In this document: in pieces, positions 15,762-25,086 of the stretch
Numbering within the stretch: the first letter of the stretch is position 1
How the letters are laid out: each line of letters opens with the position of its first letter
Assembly (NCBI GenBank): GCA_964511575.1
Contig: CAZEFM010000004.1
Span: 1-64,000 of the forward strand
Direction of reading: 5' to 3'
Source: CALKHT01 sp964511575
Lineage (GTDB): Bacteria; Planctomycetota; Phycisphaerae; Phycisphaerales; Phycisphaeraceae
DNA: 64,000 nt
Translations under genes and position numbers: made by a program
The notes under the pieces: model-generated
The model's database searches: none
The model's input: the letters and a program-made list of their open reading frames with translations, nothing else
What the model was told of the DNA's origin: nothing

Positions 15762-17486
15762 TCACGCTTCCGCCAGATCGACGACGATGCGGTTGCCTTC
15801 GATGTCGATGATGCGCACGGGCTGACCGACGCGGACCCATGAACCGATGCTTTCCACGTCGATGAGTTGGCCTTCGAACTCCGCCCGGCCGACGGGGCGC
15901 AGGTCGGTGGTTGCCCGGCCGATGTCGCCCACGCGTGCGGTTGCACCACCTCCCAGATGCACCACCGCTTCACCGGCAATGCCCACGCCCTGTGCCGCGC
16001 CGGGGGCGCTGCTTGCCGCTGCGGACGGTTCGCTGCGCAGCACCAGCCGGTTGACGAAGGGCAGATTGCCCATGTACCGCTGCAGCACGATGAAGCCGAT
16101 AATGCTGAGCGTCAGTCCCGCCGCGACGGACAGGAGCGATCGGCCGACCATGCCCCACATCTCCGGGCTGGGCATGGGAAGCGGCCCTTCGCCATCGGTC
16201 GGCACCACCATGAAGATCAGCCCCGCCACTATGAGGAGCAACCCCGAAACGCCCGCCACGCCGAAGCCCGGCAGAACGAACACCTCCACCATCAACAGGA
16301 TGAACCCGGCCACGATCGCCACGATGTGCCACACCTCCGCCAGACCGATGATCATCGGCGGCGCGAGCAACAGCAGCAGCGCCACCAGCGCTGCCACCCC
16401 CGCCACGCCGACGCCCGGCGTCTGCAACTCCGCATACGCCCCGATCAGCAGCACGAAGATCAGCACCGTCCGCACCGGCATGGAGGTCATCCACCCCGCC
16501 AGATCCTCCGACCACGTCTGCTTCACCTCAAAGAACGCATCGGCTTCGAGGTAACGCTCCAGATCCGCCCGCGTGCGGATGTCCTGCGTTTTGGCGAGGC
16601 CGACCTGCACCGCCTCGGGCGCGTTGATCGTCAGCAGCGATCGACCGTTGTGCACCAGCCGCACGGCTTCCCATTGACCTCGGTCCGCATCGGTCGCTTC
16701 GATGATGCCGAGCATGATCGCCGTGCCATCGGAACTTCCCGGCAGAAACCGCTGCAAAAAGTTGGGTTTGCCCGCGTCTTCCATCGAGGTGCCCTTGACC
16801 ATCACCTCGTAATCGACCTGATTGACGAGCTTGCGTTCGCCGGTGGCCTTGTGGCGGATCTCGTGAACCTCGATGCCATACTCGCACATGGCGTGCAGCA
16901 GCGCGAAGTCGTAGCCGTTGCGTCGGGCGCTGTCCTGAAACTCCGCGAGCAGAGGGGTGAGCGCCTTGGCACGCTCGGTGGGAGACAGTTCCATCCCCGG
17001 AACGATCGGGGCGCAATCGCCCGCGGTCCCTGCTGGCGCCATCACGATGCTGTTGGCAGCGGCGGAAATGAGAATGCCCGCCGAGTAAGCCTTGGTGTTC
17101 ACCCACATCACCGTGGGCAGATCGAGCGACTTGATGTACTTGCTGATCTCCAGCGCCGCCGTCACCGTCCCGCCATACGTGTCGAGCTCGATGGCGATCA
17201 TGGTCGCCCCGGCATCGCGGGCACGCTGCACCCGGCGCTCGAGGCTGTCGAGCGTGAAGTCGTAGATCGTGCCATCGATGCGGATCAGGGCCACCCGCCG
17301 TTCAGCACGCGCAGGCGTCGTATCGGGTGCGGCATCGTCGTCTGACGCATCGGTCGGCGGAACGGCGTCAGGGGTTGTGGGGGTGTCACCAGGTGGCGCG
17401 GCGTCCTGTCCCTGCGTGGTCGTCCCCGGAATGGTGGAAGCCGCCAGCGCAAGCGCCAACAGCATCAACCACGTTCGTCGCGTCAT
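15762..17486 (-). CDS. NfeD family membrane-bound serine protease (ClpP class)
   Basis: This protein of about 574 residues is a long-form NfeD/STOPP protein. A signal or anchor helix (TRRTWLMLLALALAAS) and an acidic linker come first. A ClpP-like protease domain follows, with IELDTYGGTVTAALEISKYI and AYSAGILISAAANSIVMAP; the latter holds the serine position. Four membrane helices come next (about residues 345-470), then a C-terminal OB-like NfeD domain (GIAGEAVVHLGGGATARVG to IIDIEGNRIVVDLAEA). Such proteins are thought to act in membrane protein quality control. Start codons at 17501, 17495 and 17486 are possible; I chose 17486. A TATAAT lies immediately upstream of the first, so transcription may begin too late for 17501. 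Confidence 0.88.
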   Translation of the reverse strand: MTRRTWLMLLALALAASTIPGTTTQGQDAAPPGDTPTTPDAVPPTDASDDDAAPDTTPARAERRVALIRIDGTIYDFTLDSLERRVQRARDAGATMIAIELDTYGGTVTAALEISKYIKSLDLPTVMWVNTKAYSAGILISAAANSIVMAPAGTAGDCAPIVPGMELSPTERAKALTPLLAEFQDSARRNGYDFALLHAMCEYGIEVHEIRHKATGERKLVNQVDYEVMVKGTSMEDAGKPNFLQRFLPGSSDGTAIMLGIIEATDADRGQWEAVRLVHNGRSLLTINAPEAVQVGLAKTQDIRTRADLERYLEADAFFEVKQTWSEDLAGWMTSMPVRTVLIFVLLIGAYAELQTPGVGVAGVAALVALLLLLAPPMIIGLAEVWHIVAIVAGFILLMVEVFVLPGFGVAGVSGLLLIVAGLIFMVVPTDGEGPLPMPSPEMWGMVGRSLLSVAAGLTLSIIGFIVLQRYMGNLPFVNRLVLRSEPSAAASSAPGAAQGVGIAGEAVVHLGGGATARVGDIGRATTDLRPVGRAEFEGQLIDVESIGSWVRVGQPVRIIDIEGNRIVVDLAEA

Positions 17487-17595
17487 TGAGATCATGAGCA
17501 TGATTATACGCCGCGAGGCGTTTACGCTGTGAAAAGCACGGCAAAGCGCGTGCGCAATCACCGCGTCACGGAAGCACGGCGAGAAACGATGGGGT

Positions 17596-18018
17596 TTACT
17601 GCAGGTGCGCCGCGAGGGTGAGTTGGGCGATCGCGGCGATAACCGGCACGCTGGTAATGCCCACCGCGAAGTAGGCGAGCCCGCGTCCGGTGCGGTAGCG
17701 GCGTCGGCCGACATCCTCGCAGATGATGACCACCAGCGCCACAAGCAGGAACTTGTAGAGCGTCAGCCCGAAGAAGCCCTTTTCACCCCAATCGTCGAGA
17801 ATGGCGGCGGCAAAGGGGTTCACCTCGGTGCCGCCCTTGCTCAGGACGATCCATGTGAAAATGACATCGAGCGTGGAAACGATGACAAACGCAATGTGGG
17901 ATTTGAGAAAGAGCCAGCGGGGCCTGCCCAACCAACGGGCCGTGGCATCCGCCAGGTGAGAAGAACGCATTGGATTCGCTGCGTTGCTCACGATGACTAT
18001 CCTACCTGACTGGGACAA
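17596..18018 (-). CDS. Small membrane protein, DUF5658-like
   Basis: This 140-residue protein has three predicted membrane helices (about 40-60, 85-105, 118-138). The segment STLDVIFTWIVLSKGGTEVNPFAA matches the pattern of DUF5658-type proteins, in which a polar TEVNP motif follows the first helix. No biochemical role is known for the family. It lies upstream of the NfeD gene on the same strand with a gap of about 110 bp, so co-transcription is possible. The assignment rests on motif resemblance only. Confidence 0.7.
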   Translation of the reverse strand: MSQSGRIVIVSNAANPMRSSHLADATARWLGRPRWLFLKSHIAFVIVSTLDVIFTWIVLSKGGTEVNPFAAAILDDWGEKGFFGLTLYKFLLVALVVIICEDVGRRRYRTGRGLAYFAVGITSVPVIAAIAQLTLAAHLQ

Positions 18019-18209
18019 AGTGTCCTAGAGGAAAAATCGGTCGCTTGTCTGCCCAACTAAAGCGCCGAGGTGGCACGATTATTTCAATTGAACGCCAGTG
18101 AAACCGGCCGGACCATCAGGCAGCCTCCGCAATCGTGCATCGGGGAGGCGTCAATTGCCGCAAACGACGATGTTTACGATATTCTGCCGGAACACTGCAG
18201 AGGTACCCC

Positions 18210-18959
18210 ATGGCTGAGAACACCCCCATCCGCGTCACCGTCTGGAACGAAAACGAGCACGAACGCACCGATCAGGTGGTGCGCGACATCTACCCCTCCG
18301 GTATACATGGCGCGATTTCGGCCGGAATCACGCAACGGCTGGGCGAAAAGGTGGTGGTCACCACCGCCACGATGGACGAACCGGAGCAGGGGCTGCCCGC
18401 GTCCATCCTCGATCAGACCGATGTCCTGACCTGGTGGGGCCACATCGCCCACGACAAGGTGTCCGACGCCCTGATCGACCGGGTGCAGCGGCGGGTGCTC
18501 GAGGGCATGGGGCTGCTGGTGCTCCATTCCGGACACCACTCCAAGCTCTTTCGTCGGCTGATGGGCACGGGCTGCGGCCTGCGCTACCGCGAGGCGGGCG
18601 AAATCGAGCGCGTCTGGTGCGTCAACCCGTCCCACCCGATTGCCGATGGCCTGCCCGACCACTTCGACATCCCGCAGTCGGAGATGTACGGCGAGTTTTT
18701 CGACATCCCCACGCCGGACGACCTGGTTTTCATCAGTTGGTATCAGGGCGGGGAGGTGTTCCGCTCCGGTTGCACATTCCGCCGGGGCAAGGGCAAGATC
18801 TTTTACTTCTCGCCGGGACATGAGACGTACCCGATCTACCACGACCCGATGGTGCGGCACGTGATCGCCAACGCGGTGCAATGGTGCGCTCCGGCCGTGG
18901 GTTCGCCGTATTCGCTGGCGTGTCCGAATATTCGCGAGCCGTTGAATCCGCTGCGGTGA
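18210..18959 (+). CDS. ThuA-like (trehalose utilisation) domain protein
   Basis: This 249-residue protein has the class I glutamine-amidotransferase-like fold of ThuA. Visible motifs include IRVTVWNENEHE at the start, TDVLTWWGHIAHD, and LLVLHSGHHSKLFRRLMGTGCGLRYRE. The C-terminal part ends KIFYFSPGHETYPIYHDPMVRHVI. ThuA proteins are linked to trehalose or related disaccharide metabolism, possibly oxidation of keto sugars. The start at 18210 gives the family N-terminus; the 25 residues upstream are unrelated. Length is typical for the planctomycete ThuA group. Confidence 0.88.
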   Translation: MAENTPIRVTVWNENEHERTDQVVRDIYPSGIHGAISAGITQRLGEKVVVTTATMDEPEQGLPASILDQTDVLTWWGHIAHDKVSDALIDRVQRRVLEGMGLLVLHSGHHSKLFRRLMGTGCGLRYREAGEIERVWCVNPSHPIADGLPDHFDIPQSEMYGEFFDIPTPDDLVFISWYQGGEVFRSGCTFRRGKGKIFYFSPGHETYPIYHDPMVRHVIANAVQWCAPAVGSPYSLACPNIREPLNPLR

Positions 18960-18965
18960 GCGGGC

Positions 18966-19004
18966 AGAGATCAGAGGTCAGACGTCAGAGGTCGGAGGCC
19001 GGGT
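18966..19004. repeat. TCAGAGG heptamer repeat
   Basis: Degenerate copies of TCAGAGG/TCAGACG in tandem directly follow the ThuA gene. They are the same unit, in opposite orientation, as the ACCTCTG array at 11290-11317. A weak complementary segment (CTGACGACTCCGCC) lies near 19066. Confidence 0.6.
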
Positions 19005-19098
19005 GGCGTGCGGTGGGCATGGGGCTTGGTACACTGTGGGGGCCTACCTGCCTCGTTTCCCCTGTTACTGACGACTCCGCCTTCTGAGGGAGCATGGA

Positions 19099-20472
19099 AT
19101 GATGCGTTGTATTCGGCCATCGTGGTTCGTTGTCGCGGTGATCGGTTTCGGGTTGTCCGCGACGCTGGCGGCGGAACCTGCGGAGAAGCTGACGGCGTGG
19201 TGGCAGGCGGAACCGGCGCAGCGGCCGGCAATCGCGTCGCTCGAACTGCCCGGCAAACTGTCGCGCGAGGAAGCGAACGACTGGGCGACAACGCTCTGGC
19301 AGGCGTATCAGCAGGGCAGCGAAGCGAAACTGCTTGGTGAGCAGTTCGGCCCGCTCCCGCCCACGATGGCGGAACTCATCGCCAACGCGCAGGATGGGCA
19401 GGTGCAGATCAACGCCCGCGCGATCAAGGCGGGGGAGCACGTGATGCCGTTCACGATCATCCGCAAGGAGCGTGATGTGGTGCCGGAGGAAGGGCGGGCG
19501 CTTTTCATCTGCATGCACGGCGGGGGACAGCACAACGCGGACGGTCCGCACGCCTGGCCGGTCAACACGCGCGAATGGCAGGTGCAGACGCAGCTCGCCA
19601 TCATGGCGTACGACGCGGATGGCTTGTTCTTCGTGCCGCGCATGGCGGATGATCGACTGGGGCGGTGGGTACACCCGCACAATCACGATGCGTTTGATCG
19701 GCTGATGCGTCACGCCGCCGCCAACTGGGGCGTGGATCTCAACCGTGTGTACATCCTGGGCATCTCGCAGGGTGGGTACGGCACGTGCGGGTTGGCGACA
19801 TTCATGCCCGACCGTTTCGCCGGCGCGAACGCGATGGCGGCGGGGGTCGGCCCCGGGTCGGCGGAAAACCTGCGAAACCTGCCGTTTCGCACCGACATCG
19901 GCGAGAACGACAACATGTTCGATCGAGCGCCGCTGGCACGGCAGTTTCATCAGCGGCTGGATGAACTGCACGAGAAGGATCCGGCCGGCTACATGCACGA
20001 ACTGGCGGAGCAGCAGGGCCGGGGTCACGGCATCGACTACCGTCCGGGCATCCCCTGGATCACGCAGTACAGCCGCAACCCGTTTCCTGATCGCGTGGTG
20101 TGGGTGGCTCGCGCGTTGCATGGCCGACGTGCCCCGCACGCCTACTGGCTGGAACTGGAGGGCGAACTGACGAGCGATCCGCGCATCGTCGCGCAGGTGG
20201 ATCGGGAGAAGAACACGATCGCCATCACCACGCAGGCGTCGGCGGACAGCGCGGAAGGCGAGGAGAACCCGCAGCCGCTCAAGGGTGTGACGCTGCGCGT
20301 GCTGTTGCACGATGCGCTGATGGACTTGGACAAGCCGGTGACGGTGATGTGTGATGGCCGAACGGTGCACGAGGGCATCGTCCACCGCGACGCTTCGGTG
20401 ATGCTGCAGACACTGCAGGAACGCGGCGACCTTGCCTACATCTGCCCGGCGCGGATTCAGTTCGATCTGTGA
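19099..20472 (+). CDS. Secreted alpha/beta-hydrolase, esterase/peptidase type
   Basis: This 457-residue protein has a signal peptide (about 1-24, ending LAA). The alpha/beta-hydrolase core carries the nucleophile elbow GISQGGYG and an oxyanion-side ALFICMHGGGQHN segment. Family comparison suggests the poly(3-hydroxybutyrate)-depolymerase or prolyl-oligopeptidase-like esterase group. The acid and histidine residues are less easy to place. A C-terminal extension of about 100 residues (PHAYWLELEGELTSDPRIVA onwards) looks like a small beta domain. It is probably exported and active on an ester substrate, whose identity is unknown. Confidence 0.8.
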   Translation: MMRCIRPSWFVVAVIGFGLSATLAAEPAEKLTAWWQAEPAQRPAIASLELPGKLSREEANDWATTLWQAYQQGSEAKLLGEQFGPLPPTMAELIANAQDGQVQINARAIKAGEHVMPFTIIRKERDVVPEEGRALFICMHGGGQHNADGPHAWPVNTREWQVQTQLAIMAYDADGLFFVPRMADDRLGRWVHPHNHDAFDRLMRHAAANWGVDLNRVYILGISQGGYGTCGLATFMPDRFAGANAMAAGVGPGSAENLRNLPFRTDIGENDNMFDRAPLARQFHQRLDELHEKDPAGYMHELAEQQGRGHGIDYRPGIPWITQYSRNPFPDRVVWVARALHGRRAPHAYWLELEGELTSDPRIVAQVDREKNTIAITTQASADSAEGEENPQPLKGVTLRVLLHDALMDLDKPVTVMCDGRTVHEGIVHRDASVMLQTLQERGDLAYICPARIQFDL

Positions 20473-20504
20473 GTGTGGCGCGGGACGTCGCGGCGAAGGC
20501 GGTT

Positions 20505-21632
20505 TCAGTAACGCACACGGTAATCCAGCAGCACATCGTCATTGAGACGTTTGATGTCCATGAGTTGCATGGACGTTGCATTCGCGATGTTTGGGCGATG
20601 AAACCCTGTCACCGCGCCGTGCGCGGCGGAGTCGCCCAGGAGCAGCGGCGCGACGAACGCCAGCACCTGATCCACCAGTTGTTCGTGCAGCAGCGAGCCG
20701 ATCAGCCCCGCCCCGCCTTCGACAAGCACGTTCGTCGCGTGTCGTCGTTCCGCGAGATGCTCCATGAGCGGTCGCAGCAGCAGGCGCTTGGGACGACGGG
20801 GATCGCTGGGCAACCCCACGAACTCCACGCCCGCATCCGCCAGTTCGCGGACACGGTCGGGCATCGCTTCCAGAATCGCATCGTGCACCGCCAGCGTGAG
20901 TGAGGGCCCCTGATCGTTGAGCAGTTTTGCATCGGCGGGGATTTTCAGATCAGGGTCGAGCACCACCCGTCGGGCGATGCGTCGGATGCGCACATTGCGG
21001 GCGGTGAGCTGCGGGTCATCGAGTCGCACGGTGCCGATGCCGACCATGACCGCGTCGACCCGGCCGCGCAGTTGATGCACGACCCGACGTGATCGCTCGT
21101 TGCTGATCCACTGGCTGTTGCCGGAGCAAGTGGCGGTGCGACCATCGAGCGTCTGCGCCCATTTGGCGATGACCCACGGCAGACCGGTGGTAGTGCGCTT
21201 GATGAAGGGCTCGTTGAGCGAGCGGGCGGCGTCCTCGAACATGCCGACGTGGACCTCGATGCCGGCGGACCGCAGTTGGGCGAGGCCCTTGCCCTGCATC
21301 GGCGTGTGCGGATCGACCATGGCGGCGTACACCCGGGCAATTTGTGCCGCGATGATCGCCTCGGTGCACGGCGGGGTTTTGCCGCGATGACAGCACGGCT
21401 CCAGCGTGACGTAAAGCTCTGCCCCTGCGGTGGTTTCGCCTCGCTGGGCGGCGTCGCGCAGCGCTTCGACCTCGGCGTGCGGCCCGCCAAAGTGACGGTG
21501 GTATCCCTCGCCGATGATTCGGCCGTCACGCACCAGCACCGCCCCGACCATCGGGTTGGGTTCGACCCAGCCCCGGCCGCGACCCGCCAGTGCGAGCGCC
21601 CATTTCATATAATCGTGTCGGTGTGTCCCCAT
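20505..21632 (-). CDS. ribD: Bifunctional riboflavin biosynthesis deaminase/reductase
   Basis: This 375-residue enzyme carries out two consecutive steps of riboflavin synthesis: deamination of the pyrimidinone amine, then reduction of the ribosyl chain. The N-terminal deaminase has the zinc site PHAEVEAL with PCCHRGKTPPC. The C-terminal reductase begins near PWVIAKWAQTLDGRTA and includes VLVEGGAGLIGSLL. The start at 21632 aligns with the family N-terminus (DYMKWALALAGRGRGWVEPN). The gene stands alone in the window, divergent from the AsmA-like gene 53 bp away. Confidence 0.95.
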   Translation of the reverse strand: MGTHRHDYMKWALALAGRGRGWVEPNPMVGAVLVRDGRIIGEGYHRHFGGPHAEVEALRDAAQRGETTAGAELYVTLEPCCHRGKTPPCTEAIIAAQIARVYAAMVDPHTPMQGKGLAQLRSAGIEVHVGMFEDAARSLNEPFIKRTTTGLPWVIAKWAQTLDGRTATCSGNSQWISNERSRRVVHQLRGRVDAVMVGIGTVRLDDPQLTARNVRIRRIARRVVLDPDLKIPADAKLLNDQGPSLTLAVHDAILEAMPDRVRELADAGVEFVGLPSDPRRPKRLLLRPLMEHLAERRHATNVLVEGGAGLIGSLLHEQLVDQVLAFVAPLLLGDSAAHGAVTGFHRPNIANATSMQLMDIKRLNDDVLLDYRVRY

Positions 21633-21685
21633 GCCCGCGCATGATAGCAGGCGGGACACCTCGGTACTCTTTACTCAGGACTGCC

Positions 21686-22654
21686 ATGAAGCTTATCAAA
21701 CGTCTGGTTCTGGTTGCCGTGGTTCTGCTGATCGTCGTTGTGGTCGCGGTGGGCTTCTTCATCGATGCGATCGCGAAGACCGGCGTCGAAGAGGGCGCCA
21801 GCTACGCCATGGAAGTGCCCACGAAGCTCAAGAGTGCCAACGTTCGCGTCTTCGCCGGCGGGTTCGGCATGAACGGGCTGCACGTCGCCAACCCCAAGGG
21901 TTATGACGCCGACTACTTCCTCACGCTGGGCAACAGCGATGTCAACGTGTCGCTCAATACGCTGATGCAGGACACCGTGGTGCTGCCCACGCTGCACCTG
22001 GAGGATCTGAGCATCGTGCTGGAGAAGAAGGACGGCAAGACCAACCTCGACACGATCATGGCGAGCATCGGTCGACTGTCCAGCGGCGAGCCCGCAGCCG
22101 AGGGGGGCAAGCGGTTCATCGTCAACGAAATCGTCATCCGCAACGTGGAATTGCGCGTGATTATGGCCCCGGTGGGTACCGCGAACAAGCCTCTGGTCGT
22201 TACAGTTCCGGAGATCCGCCTCACCGATGTGGGGTCGGACACGCCCAACGGCGTGGTGCTGTCGCAGCTCACCGGGACGATCGTCTCGGCAACGCTGCGG
22301 GCGATCGCGACCAACGCCCCGGATGTGCTGGGCAACGTCGTGGTGGCGTCGATCGACGGCGCGCTGACGCTGGCGGGGGACCTGGGCAAGGTCGGCGGCG
22401 AGATCATCGGTCAGGCGACGCAGGTTGGCGCTGAGGCGGTGAAGGTGGTCGGCGACGTCGCCAAGGAAGGCGCCAAGGTGCTGGAAACGGGCCAGAAGGC
22501 GCTGGATGAGATCACCAAGGGCGCTGCTTCGGGCGAGACGATCAAGGACGTCGGGTCGCAACTGGAAGGCGCGGGCAAGAAGCTCGAGGAAGCGGGCAAG
22601 GGCCTGGGCGATGCGCTGAAGGGGTTGGGTGGCAGGAAGAAGGATGATGAGTAA
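21686..22654 (+). CDS. AsmA-like membrane-anchored protein with amphipathic C-terminal repeats
   Basis: This 322-residue protein has one N-terminal membrane helix (about 4-28). A periplasmic beta-rich region follows; the pattern SLNTLMQDTVVLPTLHLEDLSIVLEKKDGKTNLD is typical of AsmA/DUF748 proteins, which help move lipids or outer-membrane proteins. The last 90 residues are alanine/lysine/glutamate-rich amphipathic helices with a roughly 11-residue period (KEGAKVLETGQKALDEITKG), resembling lipid-surface binding repeats. The start at 21686 has CAGGA 5 bp upstream. The family is inferred from pattern only. Confidence 0.65.
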   Translation: MKLIKRLVLVAVVLLIVVVVAVGFFIDAIAKTGVEEGASYAMEVPTKLKSANVRVFAGGFGMNGLHVANPKGYDADYFLTLGNSDVNVSLNTLMQDTVVLPTLHLEDLSIVLEKKDGKTNLDTIMASIGRLSSGEPAAEGGKRFIVNEIVIRNVELRVIMAPVGTANKPLVVTVPEIRLTDVGSDTPNGVVLSQLTGTIVSATLRAIATNAPDVLGNVVVASIDGALTLAGDLGKVGGEIIGQATQVGAEAVKVVGDVAKEGAKVLETGQKALDEITKGAASGETIKDVGSQLEGAGKKLEEAGKGLGDALKGLGGRKKDDE

Positions 22655-22715
22655 CGCGGGGCAGACCATCGCGCCGCGCCTCGAACACGTGTGAACCACA
22701 GGAAGGAGCTGTCGG

Positions 22716-23372
22716 ATGCGAACGATGATCTGGTCCGCCGTCGTGATGCTGTTTGCCGCGGGCGTCTACGCGCTGGCGGAGGGCGAAGCGCACAACACGC
22801 TCACCGCACAGGAAAAGGAAGCCGGCTGGAAGCTGCTGTTCGATGGCAAAACGCTCAACGGCTGGACGCCTTCGCGCGAAAATCCGAACAACTTCAAGGT
22901 GGAAGACGGCGTGCTGGTCGCCGCGGGCAACCGCGCTCACCTTTTCTACGGCCCCGAGGATTTCGAAGGCTTCCGTAACTTCGAGTTCCAGGCCAACGTC
23001 CGCACGATCGGCCGGTCCAACTCGGGCATCTTCTTCTGCACCCGCTACCAGCCGCAGGGTTGGCCGGAGACCGGCTACGAAGCCCAGATCGCCAACGCCT
23101 TCCCCGATGACAACAAGACCGGTTCGATCTGGGGCTTTGTTAAGGTAAACCCCTCGCCGGTGAAGGACGATGAGTGGTTCCACTACTACCTGAAGGTTGA
23201 GGGCGATCAGGTGACGATCCGCATCAACGGCAAGACGGTGGTGGACTGGACCCAGCCGGAGGATTGGGATCAGAAGACCAAGCGTCTGGGCAAGGGCACT
23301 TTGGCGCTTCAGGCGCACGATGCGAACAGCCGCACCGAGTTCCGCGACATCAAGCTGCGCGTGCTGGATTGA
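22716..23372 (+). CDS. DUF1080 (3-keto-disaccharide hydrolase) domain secreted protein
   Basis: This 218-residue protein has a signal peptide (about 1-22) and a single jelly-roll DUF1080 domain starting WKLLFDGKTLNGW. It continues with NSGIFFCTRYQPQGWPETGYEAQIAN and ends WDQKTKRLGKGTLALQAHD. Some family members hydrolyse 3-keto-disaccharides; many are uncharacterised. It is preceded by AAGGAG about 8 bp before the start and follows the AsmA-like gene by 61 bp. Proteins of this type are greatly expanded in planctomycetes. Confidence 0.92.
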   Translation: MRTMIWSAVVMLFAAGVYALAEGEAHNTLTAQEKEAGWKLLFDGKTLNGWTPSRENPNNFKVEDGVLVAAGNRAHLFYGPEDFEGFRNFEFQANVRTIGRSNSGIFFCTRYQPQGWPETGYEAQIANAFPDDNKTGSIWGFVKVNPSPVKDDEWFHYYLKVEGDQVTIRINGKTVVDWTQPEDWDQKTKRLGKGTLALQAHDANSRTEFRDIKLRVLD

Positions 23373-23417
23373 CGGTGACGGCGTGACGTTCGGTGGATTG
23401 AGACAGCACGCTGCCGG

Positions 23418-24977
23418 TCAACCACCGCTGCCGCCACGGTCAGCCGCGCCGAGGCTCGACGGAGTGGCTGCGTCCAGCAGCGGTTGCGTATCCACGGGTT
23501 TGATCCCTTTGGGTGCGCGGCGAAGCATGTAGTCGATCAGTTCCTGCACATCGATGGTTGCGAACGCCGTCGCCCGATCCGCCATGGCGTAGGGCATGAC
23601 GAGTTGTCCCTCGTGGATCAGTGCGCCACAGGTGTACACGACGTTGGGCACGTATCCTTCGCGCTCATCCTCCTGGGGCACGAGGATCGGTTCGGGCGTT
23701 TGGCCGAGGATGCGCGAAGGATCGTCGCGATCGAGCAGCGTTGCGCCGATGCAGTATTGCCGCATCGGACCCACGCCGTGCGTCAGCAGCAACCAGCCCG
23801 CCTCCGTTTCGATCGGTGAGCCGGAATTGCCCAGTTGCACCGCTTCCCAGGGGTAGCGCGGCTGCTGCAGCAGCTGCGCCTCGTTCCAGAAGTGGGGGTG
23901 GTCGCTGCGCATGATGTAGAGGTTCTCGCCGTCCAGCCGCGAGATCATGACATATTTGCCTTTGACCTTGCGGGGGAACAGGGCCATGCCCTTGTTCTGA
24001 GCGCACTTGCCGTTGATGGTCGCGACGTGGAAGTGGTGGAAGTCGCGCGTCTGGAGCATCTGCGGCATGATGCGGTGCCCGTCGTAGGCCGTGTACGTGC
24101 CATAGTAGGTGACGCTGCCATCGTCGTTGACGAACCGCACGAGTCGCAGGTCTTCCATGCCACGGCTTTCGCTTTCCGTAGCGGGGAAAATGACCATCTG
24201 CTCGGGAGGCACTTCAGGAGGAAAGCGCAGATCGTAGTTGGCGTGTGCCAGTTCGATCATGGCGTTGCCGGTGACGCGGTCGGTCGGCGGGGTGGGCGAC
24301 GTCTGCAGCAGCGTCTCGATGCTGGTCTTAAGGTCGCGGAGTGTGAAGTACTCGCCCAGTTTGTTGAGCACGGCGATGGCGAAGGCGTCGAGCACGCCCA
24401 TCTCGCCCAGCTTCTGGCGAAAGAGCTTGCGTTCGTACCGTTTATCGGGCACCGGCCTGGCCGTGTAAGCGCTGCGGGGGCAGGGGTGGACCTCCACGTG
24501 ACCGTTGCTGTGCAGGATGCCCCGGCGGAACACGATGGAGGAGACGTGCCCCTCGCCGGTGGCGCGCAGGCTCATGAGGAAACGCAGGTTGCCTGGCGGC
24601 ATGTCGCTCTGGTCGGGGTGCGGCACGATCGAGGGGTTGAACAGCGCCGCCGACTCGATCGAATACTCCATCGTGAAGTACGCGCCGATCAGCAGCTCGC
24701 GTTCGGCGCTGATCGGTTCGTCAGCCACATAACGGGCAACCTCCGCATAGTTCTGCAGGAGCGCCGCTTTGAGGTCGTGATGGCGTGAGGAGAAGTTGCG
24801 CTCCACACGCTCCAGCAGATCGCTGACCTCGGCGTCGCTGAGCTGCAGGACGCGTCGGATGATGGACCGCATGCGCTGCTCGCTGCCGAGGTTAAGAAAC
24901 CGCGTGATGACGCGGCGATCATCGGATGCGAAACGTTCGGTGCGGCGGTGAACCCGGATTTCTGCGCTGCGAATCAT
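23418..24977 (-). CDS. Glycoside hydrolase family 130-like protein (glycoside phosphorylase)
   Basis: This 519-residue protein resembles the long GH130 group, in which beta-mannosides are cleaved by phosphate. A helical N-terminal extension (about 1-140) precedes the five-bladed propeller. Catalytic-domain motifs include SRGMEDLRLVRFVNDDGSVTYYGTYTAYDG and a C-terminal WLLLTHGVGPMRQYCIGATLLD followed by DDPSRILGQTPEPIL. The start at 24977 was chosen because AGGAG lies 11 bp upstream, and the preceding 19 residues look unrelated. Phosphorolysis versus hydrolysis is not decided by the sequence I can see. Confidence 0.85.
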   Translation of the reverse strand: MIRSAEIRVHRRTERFASDDRRVITRFLNLGSEQRMRSIIRRVLQLSDAEVSDLLERVERNFSSRHHDLKAALLQNYAEVARYVADEPISAERELLIGAYFTMEYSIESAALFNPSIVPHPDQSDMPPGNLRFLMSLRATGEGHVSSIVFRRGILHSNGHVEVHPCPRSAYTARPVPDKRYERKLFRQKLGEMGVLDAFAIAVLNKLGEYFTLRDLKTSIETLLQTSPTPPTDRVTGNAMIELAHANYDLRFPPEVPPEQMVIFPATESESRGMEDLRLVRFVNDDGSVTYYGTYTAYDGHRIMPQMLQTRDFHHFHVATINGKCAQNKGMALFPRKVKGKYVMISRLDGENLYIMRSDHPHFWNEAQLLQQPRYPWEAVQLGNSGSPIETEAGWLLLTHGVGPMRQYCIGATLLDRDDPSRILGQTPEPILVPQEDEREGYVPNVVYTCGALIHEGQLVMPYAMADRATAFATIDVQELIDYMLRRAPKGIKPVDTQPLLDAATPSSLGAADRGGSGG

Positions 24978-25086
24978 GACTCGACCATCTCCTGATCCTG
25001 CGATCGCCCGCCCACTTTCAGCGTGGGCGGCCACTAAAGGCTCTATCGTCTTATCGTCGGCGCATCATCTGCACTACCATAGTTGC

